Below the pieces are notes generated by a model that did not search any database, had not been told where the DNA came from, and worked only from the letters and a program-made list of their open reading frames with translations. From positions 1 through 55,151 of the forward strand of contig JAEWWT010000029.1 in NCBI GenBank assembly GCA_023396225.1: a DNA stretch of 55,151 nt. The letters run 5' to 3'. The position numbers and the translations under genes were made by a program. Shown here piece after piece: positions 16,449 through 23,962 of this stretch (the stretch's first letter is position 1; each line of letters starts with the position of its first letter). Source of the stretch: Bacillota bacterium (lineage in GTDB: Bacteria > Bacillota > Clostridia > Oscillospirales > Ruminococcaceae).

Positions 16449-17468
16449 CTACTCATCCTCTTCACTCATGATTTCTGAAATCTTGTTAGTGAAATATTCA
16501 AGATAAGGAATTATTTTAGAATAATTAAGCCGCATAGGACCGATAAGTCCAAGTGAACCTGCTGTTTTGTCTCCTTTTTTAATCTTAGAAACAATCATGC
16601 TTGAGTTGTTTATAACAAAGCTTCCATCCTCTCCGAACATAACCTGCAAGTCGCTGAAGCTGTCATCAAGAAGCTTAGTAAACTCATTTTTATGTTCAAG
16701 GAATGAAACAAGCTGGTTCCTGTCAATATCACTTCTTGCAAGGAGATTTTTTTCTCCGTTGACCTGAACTGTACTGTCCTGAAAGCCATGTGCTAGTTCG
16801 CATATGCCCTGAAGCAGAGGAGAAAGTGTCATCATATATGTTCCCATTGCTTCATAAAGGTTTTTCATCATATCGTCCGACAGATTTTCAACTGCGACTC
16901 CATGAAGATTTTCCTGCATATATTGTGAGAAGAATTCAAGCTGCTCATTTGTAAGATCAAATTCAAGTCTGCAAACTTTATTTTTAATGCTGCCTGATGA
17001 GGTAATGAGAAGAAGTACATACATTCTTTTTCCCGTTGGAATAACCTCAACTTTTGTTATTATCGAGAACTGCGGAGAAGCATTTGAAACAACCGACGCA
17101 CATTGCGTAAGTTCTGCAAGCGCTCTTGATGCACTTTCAATAAGTGCGTCAGCAGAAGGATCATCGATATCAAGAAACTTGTCGAGCATTTTCTTTTCAT
17201 CACTACTTAGAGAATACTGCGGCATAAGATCTTCAATATAAAGACGATAGCCGCTGTAAGTAGGAATTCTTCCGGCAGACGTATGAGGCTGCTCAAGATA
17301 TCCAAGCTGCTCAAGCATTGACATATCATTTCTTATTGTTGCAGGAGATACATTTATTCCAGCATGAGCTGCTATTGCTTTTGAACCGACAGGCTCACCC
17401 GTCATGATGTATTCATCAACTACTGCAGCAAGTATCTTTAATTTCCTGTCGTCTAACAGCTCAATCAC
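16449..17468 (-). CDS. hrcA: Heat-inducible transcription repressor HrcA
   Basis: 339 aa from GTG 17468. The N-terminal winged helix is clear (DDRKLKILAAVVDEYIMTGEPVGSKAIAA, then VSPATIRNDMSMLEQLGYLEQPHTSAGRIPT), followed by a GAF-like domain. It represses class I heat-shock genes by binding CIRCE and needs GroEL to fold. The start is uncertain. GTG 17498 lies far from any ribosome binding site. GTG 17468 lies only 2 nt after AGAAAGG. CTG 17459 is 11 nt after it and aligns with the usual MLxxR start of the family. First gene of its operon, with one CIRCE downstream of the promoter, so it should be autoregulated. Confidence 0.95.
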   Translation of the reverse strand: MIELLDDRKLKILAAVVDEYIMTGEPVGSKAIAAHAGINVSPATIRNDMSMLEQLGYLEQPHTSAGRIPTYSGYRLYIEDLMPQYSLSSDEKKMLDKFLDIDDPSADALIESASRALAELTQCASVVSNASPQFSIITKVEVIPTGKRMYVLLLITSSGSIKNKVCRLEFDLTNEQLEFFSQYMQENLHGVAVENLSDDMMKNLYEAMGTYMMTLSPLLQGICELAHGFQDSTVQVNGEKNLLARSDIDRNQLVSFLEHKNEFTKLLDDSFSDLQVMFGEDGSFVINNSSMIVSKIKKGDKTAGSLGLIGPMRLNYSKIIPYLEYFTNKISEIMSEEDE

Positions 17469-17514
17469 AACCTTTCTAAATAAATTGATTGCTAGCACTT
17501 GAAGGATTTGTGTG

Positions 17515-17541
17515 TTAGCACTCCGCTTATCTGAGTGCTAA
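17515..17541. promoter_or_regulatory. CIRCE operator 1 at hrcA
   Basis: TTAGCACTC-N9-GAGTGCTAA, a perfect match to the HrcA operator consensus. On the minus strand it lies just after the -10 box of the hrcA promoter, covering the expected transcription start. Confidence 0.97.
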
Positions 17542-17545
17542 TTAT

Positions 17546-17573
17546 ATTATACTCTACTTTTTACTGTTGTCAA
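17546..17573 (-). promoter_or_regulatory. Promoter of the hrcA-grpE-dnaK-dnaJ operon
   Basis: On the minus strand TTGACA, a 16-nt spacer and TATAAT. CIRCE 1 lies immediately downstream and a second CIRCE-like element starts 17 nt upstream of the -35. Confidence 0.9.
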
Positions 17574-17590
17574 TAGCTTTTATAAAAAAA

Positions 17591-17617
17591 TCAGCACTTT
17601 CTTTATTAGAGTGCTAA
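17591..17617. promoter_or_regulatory. CIRCE-like operator 2 between hrcA and ppk1
   Basis: TCAGCACTT-N9-GAGTGCTAA: 7/9 in one arm, 9/9 in the other, with the exact 9-nt spacer. It lies upstream of the hrcA -35 and about 70 nt upstream of the divergent ppk1 promoter. With operator 1 it brackets the hrcA promoter, so it could allow looping or cooperative binding by HrcA. Confidence 0.85.
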
Positions 17618-17688
17618 CAATATCATATTATATGCATCTACTATATAAATGTAATTAATCACAATACAAGTGTTTACATACATTTTTC

Positions 17689-17717
17689 TTGACAATAAGT
17701 TCATAATTTCATATAAT
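17689..17717 (+). promoter_or_regulatory. Promoter of ppk1
   Basis: TTGACA, a 17-nt spacer and TATAAT, both boxes perfect. The predicted leader is about 130 nt and AT-rich, with no strong secondary structure that I can see. Confidence 0.85.
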
Positions 17718-17855
17718 TTATTATAATTAAAGTATTATCTACATATTTTTAATTATATATTTTTTTAAGTAGCTGCTTGCATCTTTTTTTAAAGCAGCAT
17801 TTCAGAGTTTTGTTTTGCAAAATAGCAGCAATCAACAGAAAGGAACGATTGTTCA

Positions 17856-20000
17856 ATGTTTAAGTGTTATGACAACAGAGAGCTTTCATGGCTGAAGTTT
17901 AATGAGCGTGTGCTTGATGAGGCACAGGACAATACGGTTCCGCTGTGTGAAAGACTTATGTTTGCGTCAATATTCCAGTCAAATCTTGATGAGTTCTTTA
18001 TGATAAGGGTTGGTTCACTTTATGACCAGACACTTGTTAATAATGTTCAGGAAAATAAAACGGGAATGACTTGCCGTGAACAGCTTGATGCTATTTATAA
18101 TAGAACAGGGGAGCTTGTATCTGTAAGAGATAAAGCTTACTTTGAAATAATGCAGCAGTTTAAGGATAAAGGTGTAGAGCAGGTCGATTTCAAATCATTG
18201 TCTACTCATGAGGAAATCAGATTAAAAGAATATTTCACAAAAGAAATACTTCCGTTGATTTCTCCGCTTGTTATTGATAAAAGGCATCCGTTTCCGTTCC
18301 TTAAAAATAAGGAGATTTATGCTGCTGTAAGGCTTGAATCAAAATCATCGGTCAAGCTTGGTCTTATTCCTGCAAGCGGTTCATTTTCAAGAATAATTTT
18401 TGTTTCGGAAAACAAAAAAATTCGTTTTATGCTTGTTGAGGAACTTATTCTTCATTATGCTCCGATTGTTTTTGAAAACTATAAAATCCTTGATAAGTCT
18501 CTTATCAGAATAACCCGTAATGCTGATATAAATATGGAAGAGGCTCTTTACGATCATGATGTCGATTTAAGGGATGTTATGGGCGACCTCCTTAAAAAGC
18601 GAAAAAAACTTTCTCCTGTAAGAATGGAAATGAGCAGAAAGCTTGATGATTCGGCAGTTGAGTTTTTGAGCATGAAGCTTGAACTGAAAAAGGAACAGAT
18701 TTTCAGACTTCATTCTCCGCTTGATCTTTCATTTGTGTTTACCATTAGGAGTAAGGTTGAAAGCACAATGCCTGAGCTGTTTTTCAATAAAGCAGTTCCG
18801 CAGTATACTCCTGCAATATTAAAGAATGAGAGCATGATTTCGCAGATAAAAAAGAGGGATCTGCTGTTATTCTATCCTTATGAAAGCATTAAGCCCTTTA
18901 TAAGACTTCTTAATGAAGCGGCTGAAGATCCTGCTGTTGTTTCAATAAAAATAACATTATATCGTGTTGCGTCAAACTCAAAGATTGTTGAAGCACTTAT
19001 CAATGCCGCTGAAAACGGCAAAAATGTTTTTGTGCTTGTTGAATTGAGAGCAAGATTTGACGAAGAAAACAATATTGAATGGTCAAAGCGTCTTGAAGAG
19101 GCAGGCTGTACAGTTATATACGGTCCCGAAAACATCAAGGTTCATTCAAAGCTTCTCCTTATTACACGCAGAGTATCTGACAGGGTGGAGTATATCACTC
19201 AGATTGGAACGGGCAACTATAACGAGAAAACATCTGCACTTTATACTGACCTTTCGCTTATGACATCAAACACAAATATTGGAGTTGAGGCAGGAACAGT
19301 TTTCAATGCTCTTGCAATAGGAAATCTTGTTGAGAATACAAACCATCTGCTTGTTGCACCATTAAGTTTACAGAATAAAATCATAGAAATGATTGACTAT
19401 GAAATAGAAATGGCAAAGAGCGGTGAGCCTGCATATATTGGTTTGAAACTCAACTCGCTTACAGACAAAAAGCTTATGGATAAGCTTGTGGAAGCTTCAC
19501 AGGCTGGAGTAAAAATCCAAATGGTTATCAGAGGAATATGCTGTCTTGTTGCCGGTGTGAAAGACTATACAGAAAATATTGAAGTAATCAGTATAGTAGG
19601 ACGGTATCTTGAACATGCAAGAATTTATATTTTCGGAGCAGCCGGCAGACAAAACGTATATATTTCATCCGCTGACTTTATGACAAGAAATACACTGCGT
19701 CGTGTTGAAGTAGCCGCACCTGTTTATGATGAAAGTATAAAAGAAAGAATTCTAAGCATTTTCAATACAATGCTTTCTGATAATGTGAAGGCAAGGCACA
19801 TGAATTCTGACGGCACATACAAGCGCATAAAGACAGACAGCGAACCGCTTAATTCACAGGAATATTTCATTGAGCAGGCATATGATAATGAAAAGCTTAT
19901 TGAAAACAAACCTGATGTAAAGCATGAATTTATTGCAGAAATTATAAAGCGATGCAAGGACTTTTTGTCAGAAAGAAGTAAGACATGGCCGTATGGATAA
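17856..20000 (+). CDS. ppk1: Polyphosphate kinase 1
   Basis: 714 aa. It transfers the gamma phosphate of ATP to inorganic polyphosphate, reversibly, through a phospho-histidine. The N-terminal domain (NRELSWLKFNERVLDEA; SNLDEFFMIRVGSLYDQ) and head domain are followed by two PLD-like C-terminal domains. The predicted phosphorylated residue is His430 in PENIKVHSKLLLI; the second conserved His is His587 in YLEHARIYIFG. Start chosen by AGAAAGGA 9-10 nt upstream. It is transcribed away from the hrcA operon, and one CIRCE-like site lies in the shared spacer. Confidence 0.96.
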   Translation: MFKCYDNRELSWLKFNERVLDEAQDNTVPLCERLMFASIFQSNLDEFFMIRVGSLYDQTLVNNVQENKTGMTCREQLDAIYNRTGELVSVRDKAYFEIMQQFKDKGVEQVDFKSLSTHEEIRLKEYFTKEILPLISPLVIDKRHPFPFLKNKEIYAAVRLESKSSVKLGLIPASGSFSRIIFVSENKKIRFMLVEELILHYAPIVFENYKILDKSLIRITRNADINMEEALYDHDVDLRDVMGDLLKKRKKLSPVRMEMSRKLDDSAVEFLSMKLELKKEQIFRLHSPLDLSFVFTIRSKVESTMPELFFNKAVPQYTPAILKNESMISQIKKRDLLLFYPYESIKPFIRLLNEAAEDPAVVSIKITLYRVASNSKIVEALINAAENGKNVFVLVELRARFDEENNIEWSKRLEEAGCTVIYGPENIKVHSKLLLITRRVSDRVEYITQIGTGNYNEKTSALYTDLSLMTSNTNIGVEAGTVFNALAIGNLVENTNHLLVAPLSLQNKIIEMIDYEIEMAKSGEPAYIGLKLNSLTDKKLMDKLVEASQAGVKIQMVIRGICCLVAGVKDYTENIEVISIVGRYLEHARIYIFGAAGRQNVYISSADFMTRNTLRRVEVAAPVYDESIKERILSIFNTMLSDNVKARHMNSDGTYKRIKTDSEPLNSQEYFIEQAYDNEKLIENKPDVKHEFIAEIIKRCKDFLSERSKTWPYG

Positions 20001-20017
20001 ATCATCCATACGGCCAT
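19985..20017. terminator. Hairpin between convergent ppk1 and tetR genes
   Basis: A perfect 14-bp stem (19985-19998 with 20004-20017), 5-nt loop, overlapping the last ppk1 codons. T runs are poor on both sides, so it may work as a weak bidirectional terminator. Confidence 0.6.
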
Positions 20018-20022
20018 TAATG

Positions 20023-20697
20023 CTACATATTAATCTTAATCATCTGTTCATACCCATCAAGATATAGTGACATGGTTCTAACCACTTCTTTTTTGAAATC
20101 CTTCTTGAATCCGTCAAGATGATTCTTTTCAATAATCTCGGTTATATAAGACGGCATTTCACAGGATAATCTGCACCCTGTAATAATACTTAACTCGGTC
20201 ATGAAAATCTCTAAAATAGTTTCCTTTGAGATTATCCCTGTCTGTGCAAGCGCCTTACAGGCTGTCATTGCCTTGCTGTACATTGATGTCTTGAATTCAA
20301 GCATAGTTTCCTGTGTTATATTCTTTTCAAGGATTGCTGTACACATAGCCTGAAGCCGAATAAACAGAGGATTAAATTCGGCGACTTCCTCAAGCTCAAT
20401 CAGAATGATTTTCTTGAAATCGCTGAAATTCCTGATACCTGTTTCTTCTGCAATTTCAAGAAGTCTTGCTATTCTATTTTCATATTCACGTTTAAGCAAA
20501 GCAAGGAAAAGTGTTTCCTTTGTAGGAAAATAAACAAACAATATTCCGTTGGACATACCAAGTGCGGCGGCAATATCAGACATCTTGATTTTGCTGTATT
20601 CGGAGTTAAGGAACATTTCCTTTGCTTTATCAAGTATTGCCTGTGCCTTTGCTTCCTTTGCTTCCTTTGTCATGGCTCTTTTCGCCATATGATACAT
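20023..20697 (-). CDS. TetR/AcrR family transcriptional regulator
   Basis: 224 aa. The N-terminal helix-turn-helix is clear: ILDKAKEMFLNSEYSKIKMSDIAAALGMSNGILFVYFPTKETLFLALLK. The ligand-binding C-terminus is helical and not assignable. Starts at 20700 (TTG), 20697 (ATG) and 20688 (ATG) are all possible near AAGGA; I took the first ATG. It lies about 12 nt after the SDR gene and shares its promoter, which overlaps a 42-bp perfect palindrome. Autorepression at that site is the natural reading, but the binding site has not been tested. Confidence 0.9.
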   Translation of the reverse strand: MYHMAKRAMTKEAKEAKAQAILDKAKEMFLNSEYSKIKMSDIAAALGMSNGILFVYFPTKETLFLALLKREYENRIARLLEIAEETGIRNFSDFKKIILIELEEVAEFNPLFIRLQAMCTAILEKNITQETMLEFKTSMYSKAMTACKALAQTGIISKETILEIFMTELSIITGCRLSCEMPSYITEIIEKNHLDGFKKDFKKEVVRTMSLYLDGYEQMIKINM

Positions 20698-20709
20698 CAA
20701 TCCTTATTT

Positions 20710-21525
20710 TTATAATGACTGCATTAACTTATCAAAAACACGAATCGGAACAATTTTTATTAAAAAAATACATGCTTTTGAACCTAAGCCTGTAGAGTAT
20801 CGTGGCTTTGGTCTTTTGGCAGTAATAGCTTTTTTAATACATTCAGCCACCTTTACAGGCGAAGATGCAAGCTTATTAGAATATATTTTTTCAATCTCTT
20901 CGGCAGCTTTTCTTACCCTTATTGAGTATGCACCATGTCCTGAAGTTTTAATAAGGTTATTCTTTGCAATGGATCCCCAGTTAGTTTTTATAACTCCAGG
21001 TTCTACTATAATTACATCAATGCCAAATGGTTCAAGCTCCATTCTCATGCAGTGTGACAGGCCCTCAACGGCGTGTTTTGTAGCATGGTACCAGCCGCCA
21101 AAGGGTGACCATATACGTCCGCCGACTGAAGCTATGTTTACAATTTTTCCGTAATTATTCTTTCTCATGGACGGAGTAACAAGCTGTGCCATTCTTGCAA
21201 GGCCAAACAAATTTACTTCAACCTGCATACGAGCTTCTTCAAGAGGAACATCCTCAATAGTCCCGAAAGAACCATAACCTGCATTATTAATAAGTATATC
21301 AATTTTCCCCTCTTTGTCAAGGATATGTTTGACACAATCCTGCATTGACAGATCGTCTGTCAGGTCAAGATACATTGTTTTCACACCGTATTTTTCAAGT
21401 TCTGAAAGAAGTTCTGTACGGCGGGCAGCTCCATAGACAATATAGCCCTGCTGTGCAAGCAATAAGCATGTTTCCTTTCCCATTCCCGATGATGCCCCTG
21501 TAACCAATATAACTTTATTTGCCAT
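20710..21525 (-). CDS. Short-chain dehydrogenase/reductase (SDR)
   Basis: 271 aa, classical SDR. The cofactor loop TGASSGMG is at about 9-16, NNAGYG at about 85-90, and the active site has a Ser in IASVGGRI and YHATK (Tyr/Lys). The preference for NADP is suggested by RR after strand 2 (GAARRTELL). The long C-terminus (KRPKPRYSTGLGSKACIFLIKIVPIRVFDKLM) resembles SDRs annotated as acting on retinol, steroid or lipid-like substrates, but the substrate is unknown. It is cotranscribed with tetR, whose product probably senses a related compound. Confidence 0.9.
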   Translation of the reverse strand: MANKVILVTGASSGMGKETCLLLAQQGYIVYGAARRTELLSELEKYGVKTMYLDLTDDLSMQDCVKHILDKEGKIDILINNAGYGSFGTIEDVPLEEARMQVEVNLFGLARMAQLVTPSMRKNNYGKIVNIASVGGRIWSPFGGWYHATKHAVEGLSHCMRMELEPFGIDVIIVEPGVIKTNWGSIAKNNLIKTSGHGAYSIRVRKAAEEIEKIYSNKLASSPVKVAECIKKAITAKRPKPRYSTGLGSKACIFLIKIVPIRVFDKLMQSL

Positions 21526-21620
21526 AATATCGTGCTTATATTAATCTGTTTAAAGGTTAGTATATCAGCACATTCACTCCTTTGCTGTTAAGTATAATAT
21601 GATATTGCATCGTCATTAAT

Positions 21621-21662
21621 CAATTGACTTCAACTCAATTATAATTGAGTTGAAGTCAATTG
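21621..21662. promoter_or_regulatory. 42-bp perfect palindrome, predicted TetR operator
   Basis: 21621-21641 and 21642-21662 are exact reverse complements with no central spacer. The palindrome covers the whole spacer, the -10 box and part of the -35 box of the SDR/tetR promoter, so a bound dimer pair would block RNA polymerase. Confidence 0.85.
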
Positions 21663-21666
21663 TCAA
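21638..21666 (-). promoter_or_regulatory. Promoter of the SDR-tetR operon
   Basis: On the minus strand TTGACA, a 17-nt spacer and TATAAT, both boxes perfect, embedded in the 42-bp palindrome. Confidence 0.9.
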
Positions 21667-21755
21667 TACTAAATTAAATTTTTTTGATTTGAGGATTTTG
21701 TACTAATTTATGATTAATTCCGACAAGAGCAATTTATAACCGTTTAATATGACAA

Positions 21756-21784
21756 TTGTAAAATAAAGATTTTAATGTTATAAT
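21756..21784 (+). promoter_or_regulatory. Promoter of the phosphofructokinase gene
   Basis: TTGTAA, a 17-nt spacer and TATAAT, about 35 nt upstream of the start codon. Confidence 0.65.
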
Positions 21785-21818
21785 AATTTAAATACGTAAA
21801 TATGGGGAGAAAATAAAG

Positions 21819-23045
21819 ATGTATAATATAGCTGTTGCCCAGTCAGGAGGACCTACCGCCGCAATAAATGCTTCACTTGAGGGCGTTTTTGCACAGGCTG
21901 AAAAATGTCCCGAAATTGACAGAATATATGGTTCGCTGAATGGTATCGAAGGTGTTCTGAAAAATAATTTTATTGATCTAAAAAAAATAATTACATGTGA
22001 TCACGATAAGGAACTTCTCAAGAAAACTCCGTCAACTGTACTTGGCTCATGCAGATATAAACTCAGGGATTATACTGTTGATGACAGTGATTACAGGGAT
22101 ATCCTTAAGGTTTTCACACTCAACAATATTAAGGTTTTCTTTTATATCGGCGGCAACGATTCTATGGATACAGTTCTGAAGCTTGATAAATATTTTAAGG
22201 AAAACAATTGTGATATCAAGGTTATAGGTGTTCCTAAGACAATTGACAATGACCTTATGGTAACTGACCATACACCAGGATTCGGTTCTGCTGTTAAATA
22301 TGTTGCAACAAGCATACAGGAAATTATCCGTGACAGTAGGGTTTACAGTATTCCTTCTGTTACAATCGTTGAAATTATGGGAAGAGACGCAGGCTGGCTT
22401 ACTGCTTCAACGTGTGTGCTGAGAGCTAACGGCGAACCTGCACCGCATATGATTTATCTCCCTGAAGCTGAATTTTCGGTTGAGAAGTTTATTGCAGATA
22501 TACATAATGCATTTACAAAGTACAAGGCTGTAATTGTTGCTGTTTCAGAGGGTGTTGCTGTTAGTGATGACAATTACACCGAGAGCGGTTTTTCATCAGA
22601 ACTTACAGATGCATTTGGACATAAGTATCTGAGCGGAATAGGAAAATATCTTGAAAAGGTAGTTGGTTCAAGAATAGGGTGCAAGGTTCGTTCAATTGAG
22701 CTTAATGTTATGCAGAGGTGCAGTTCACATATTGCGTCACTTACGGACATTGACGAATCCGAAGAAATCGGAATGATGGCTGTTAATGCGGCAATCAATG
22801 ATGGTGAAAGCGGAAAGATGATGGCATTTAAGAGAATAAGCAGCCAGCCTTACAGGGTTGACATAGTTGCACATGATATAAATGACGTTGCAAACAAGGT
22901 AAGATATTTCCCGAAGGAATGGATCAGTAAGGACAGGAATAATATCACCGCAGATGCGCTTGATTATTTTCTGCCGCTTATAAGAGGGGAAGTCCAGACA
23001 GAGTATGTAAACGGAATCCCGGTGCATTTTAGATTGAATATATAG
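21819..23045 (+). CDS. PPi-dependent 6-phosphofructokinase
   Basis: 408 aa. It interconverts fructose 6-phosphate and fructose 1,6-bisphosphate using pyrophosphate. GGPTAAINAS at the N-terminus and the active site PKTIDND (139-145) identify the phosphofructokinase fold. Lys140 and the Asp in GGNDS (111-115) are the residues that mark PPi users; ATP users have Gly at both positions. The first Asp of the usual GGDDS is Asn here. MGRDAGWLTA is also conserved. The ribosome binding site GGGGAGA is strong. A monocistronic unit ending in a terminator. Confidence 0.93.
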   Translation: MYNIAVAQSGGPTAAINASLEGVFAQAEKCPEIDRIYGSLNGIEGVLKNNFIDLKKIITCDHDKELLKKTPSTVLGSCRYKLRDYTVDDSDYRDILKVFTLNNIKVFFYIGGNDSMDTVLKLDKYFKENNCDIKVIGVPKTIDNDLMVTDHTPGFGSAVKYVATSIQEIIRDSRVYSIPSVTIVEIMGRDAGWLTASTCVLRANGEPAPHMIYLPEAEFSVEKFIADIHNAFTKYKAVIVAVSEGVAVSDDNYTESGFSSELTDAFGHKYLSGIGKYLEKVVGSRIGCKVRSIELNVMQRCSSHIASLTDIDESEEIGMMAVNAAINDGESGKMMAFKRISSQPYRVDIVAHDINDVANKVRYFPKEWISKDRNNITADALDYFLPLIRGEVQTEYVNGIPVHFRLNI

Positions 23046-23048
23046 TCA

Positions 23049-23084
23049 AAGGGCTTACGTCAGTTACCGTAAGCCCTTATTTGT
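23049..23084 (+). terminator. Terminator of the phosphofructokinase gene
   Basis: An 11-bp perfect stem (23049-23059 with 23068-23078) followed by a modest T stretch. Confidence 0.75.
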
Positions 23085-23100
23085 AAATATAAATAAACAT

Positions 23101-23400
23101 AGAAGTTCGCAAGCCTGCTTGTTTTTTGAAGAAAAATTCGAGCAAAGCGAGAACAGGCTTTATCTAAAAATAGCGCGTCTGAATTCAAATACAATTCGCT
23201 GCGCTGTTGTATTTGAATTCAGAGGAAAATTTTGTTTTGAACGACAGAAAACCGCAAATGTAATTACTGGTCAGAAAAGTCTGTTTAGTAATTACAATTT
23301 ACGGTTTTAATTGTTTTTGTGCATTTGCGGGGATGTTTCGCTGTTGCGACAGCGACCAAGGCGCTGCCTTTGGAAACCGCAAGCTGTGCTCAGCTTGACC
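23101..23400. repeat. Hairpin-rich intergenic region
   Basis: No gene. At least six inverted repeats follow one another: 23111-23117/23154-23160; 23178-23194/23207-23223 (17 bp, perfect); an imperfect long hairpin about 23251-23306; 23339-23344/23349-23354 (loop TGCG); 23356-23362/23366-23373; 23380-23386/23391-23397. Fragments such as TTTTGAA..CGACAGAAA and TGCCTTTGGAAAC recur at 29.2 kb and partly at 40.3 kb, so this looks like repeat-derived sequence. The last hairpins could terminate pgsA on the minus strand. Confidence 0.7.
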
Positions 23401-23404
23401 AGCT

Positions 23405-23962
23405 TTATTTACTGGAATCAATATATTTCCAGTATGCTTTCAAATATTGTCCGCCTGAAATAACTGTAAGTGCTGTCGAAATCCAAATGAGAATTTGTGT
23501 TATTATAATGCCTACAAGTGTATAAATAAGTGGATGTATACATAGTAATCCCAGTATCACAACAATAGTAACCATTGTGAATGCAGTTTTAAGCTTTCCC
23601 CATATTCCTGCAGGAACAACCACACCCTCGTTTGCTGTTACTAGTCTTAATCCTGAAACCATAAATTCTCTTGCTACTATGATAATAACAGGAACAGAAC
23701 TTATAAATCCAAGCTCTACAAAGCAAAGCAGAGCAGAAACTACAAGCACCTTGTCAGCGAGCGGGTCAAGGAATTTTCCGAAGTTGGTAATAAGATTGTT
23801 CTTTCTTGCAATATGTCCGTCAAGTGCATCCGTTATAGAAGCGGCAATGAAAATAACAAGTGCAATCACAGGACTGAACGGAACAAAATCAGTCAGCAGA
23901 AAGAAAACGAAAATCGGAACAAGTATAACTCTTGCAAGAGTAAGTTTATTCGGCAGATTCAT
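23405..23962 (-). CDS. pgsA: CDP-diacylglycerol-glycerol-3-phosphate 3-phosphatidyltransferase
   Basis: 185 aa, 5-6 membrane helices. It makes phosphatidylglycerol phosphate from CDP-diacylglycerol and glycerol 3-phosphate in the membrane. The CDP-alcohol transferase motif DG-x2-AR-x8-G-x3-D-x3-D is complete (DALDGHIARK through FGKFLDPLADK, about 45-71), and the N-terminus MNLPNKLTLARV is typical of PgsA. Its start overlaps the end of rimO by 17 nt, an arrangement frequent in Firmicutes. Confidence 0.94.
   Translation of the reverse strand: MNLPNKLTLARVILVPIFVFFLLTDFVPFSPVIALVIFIAASITDALDGHIARKNNLITNFGKFLDPLADKVLVVSALLCFVELGFISSVPVIIIVAREFMVSGLRLVTANEGVVVPAGIWGKLKTAFTMVTIVVILGLLCIHPLIYTLVGIIITQILIWISTALTVISGGQYLKAYWKYIDSSK

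Noticed and set aside
21819..23045. ATP-dependent phosphofructokinase
   Set aside because: Lys140 in PKTIDND and the Asp in GGNDS are the PPi-type residues; ATP enzymes have Gly at both.
23119..23525. Short plus-strand open frames in the pfp-pgsA spacer
   Set aside because: They are built from inverted-repeat sequence, one runs antisense into pgsA, and none has a ribosome binding site.
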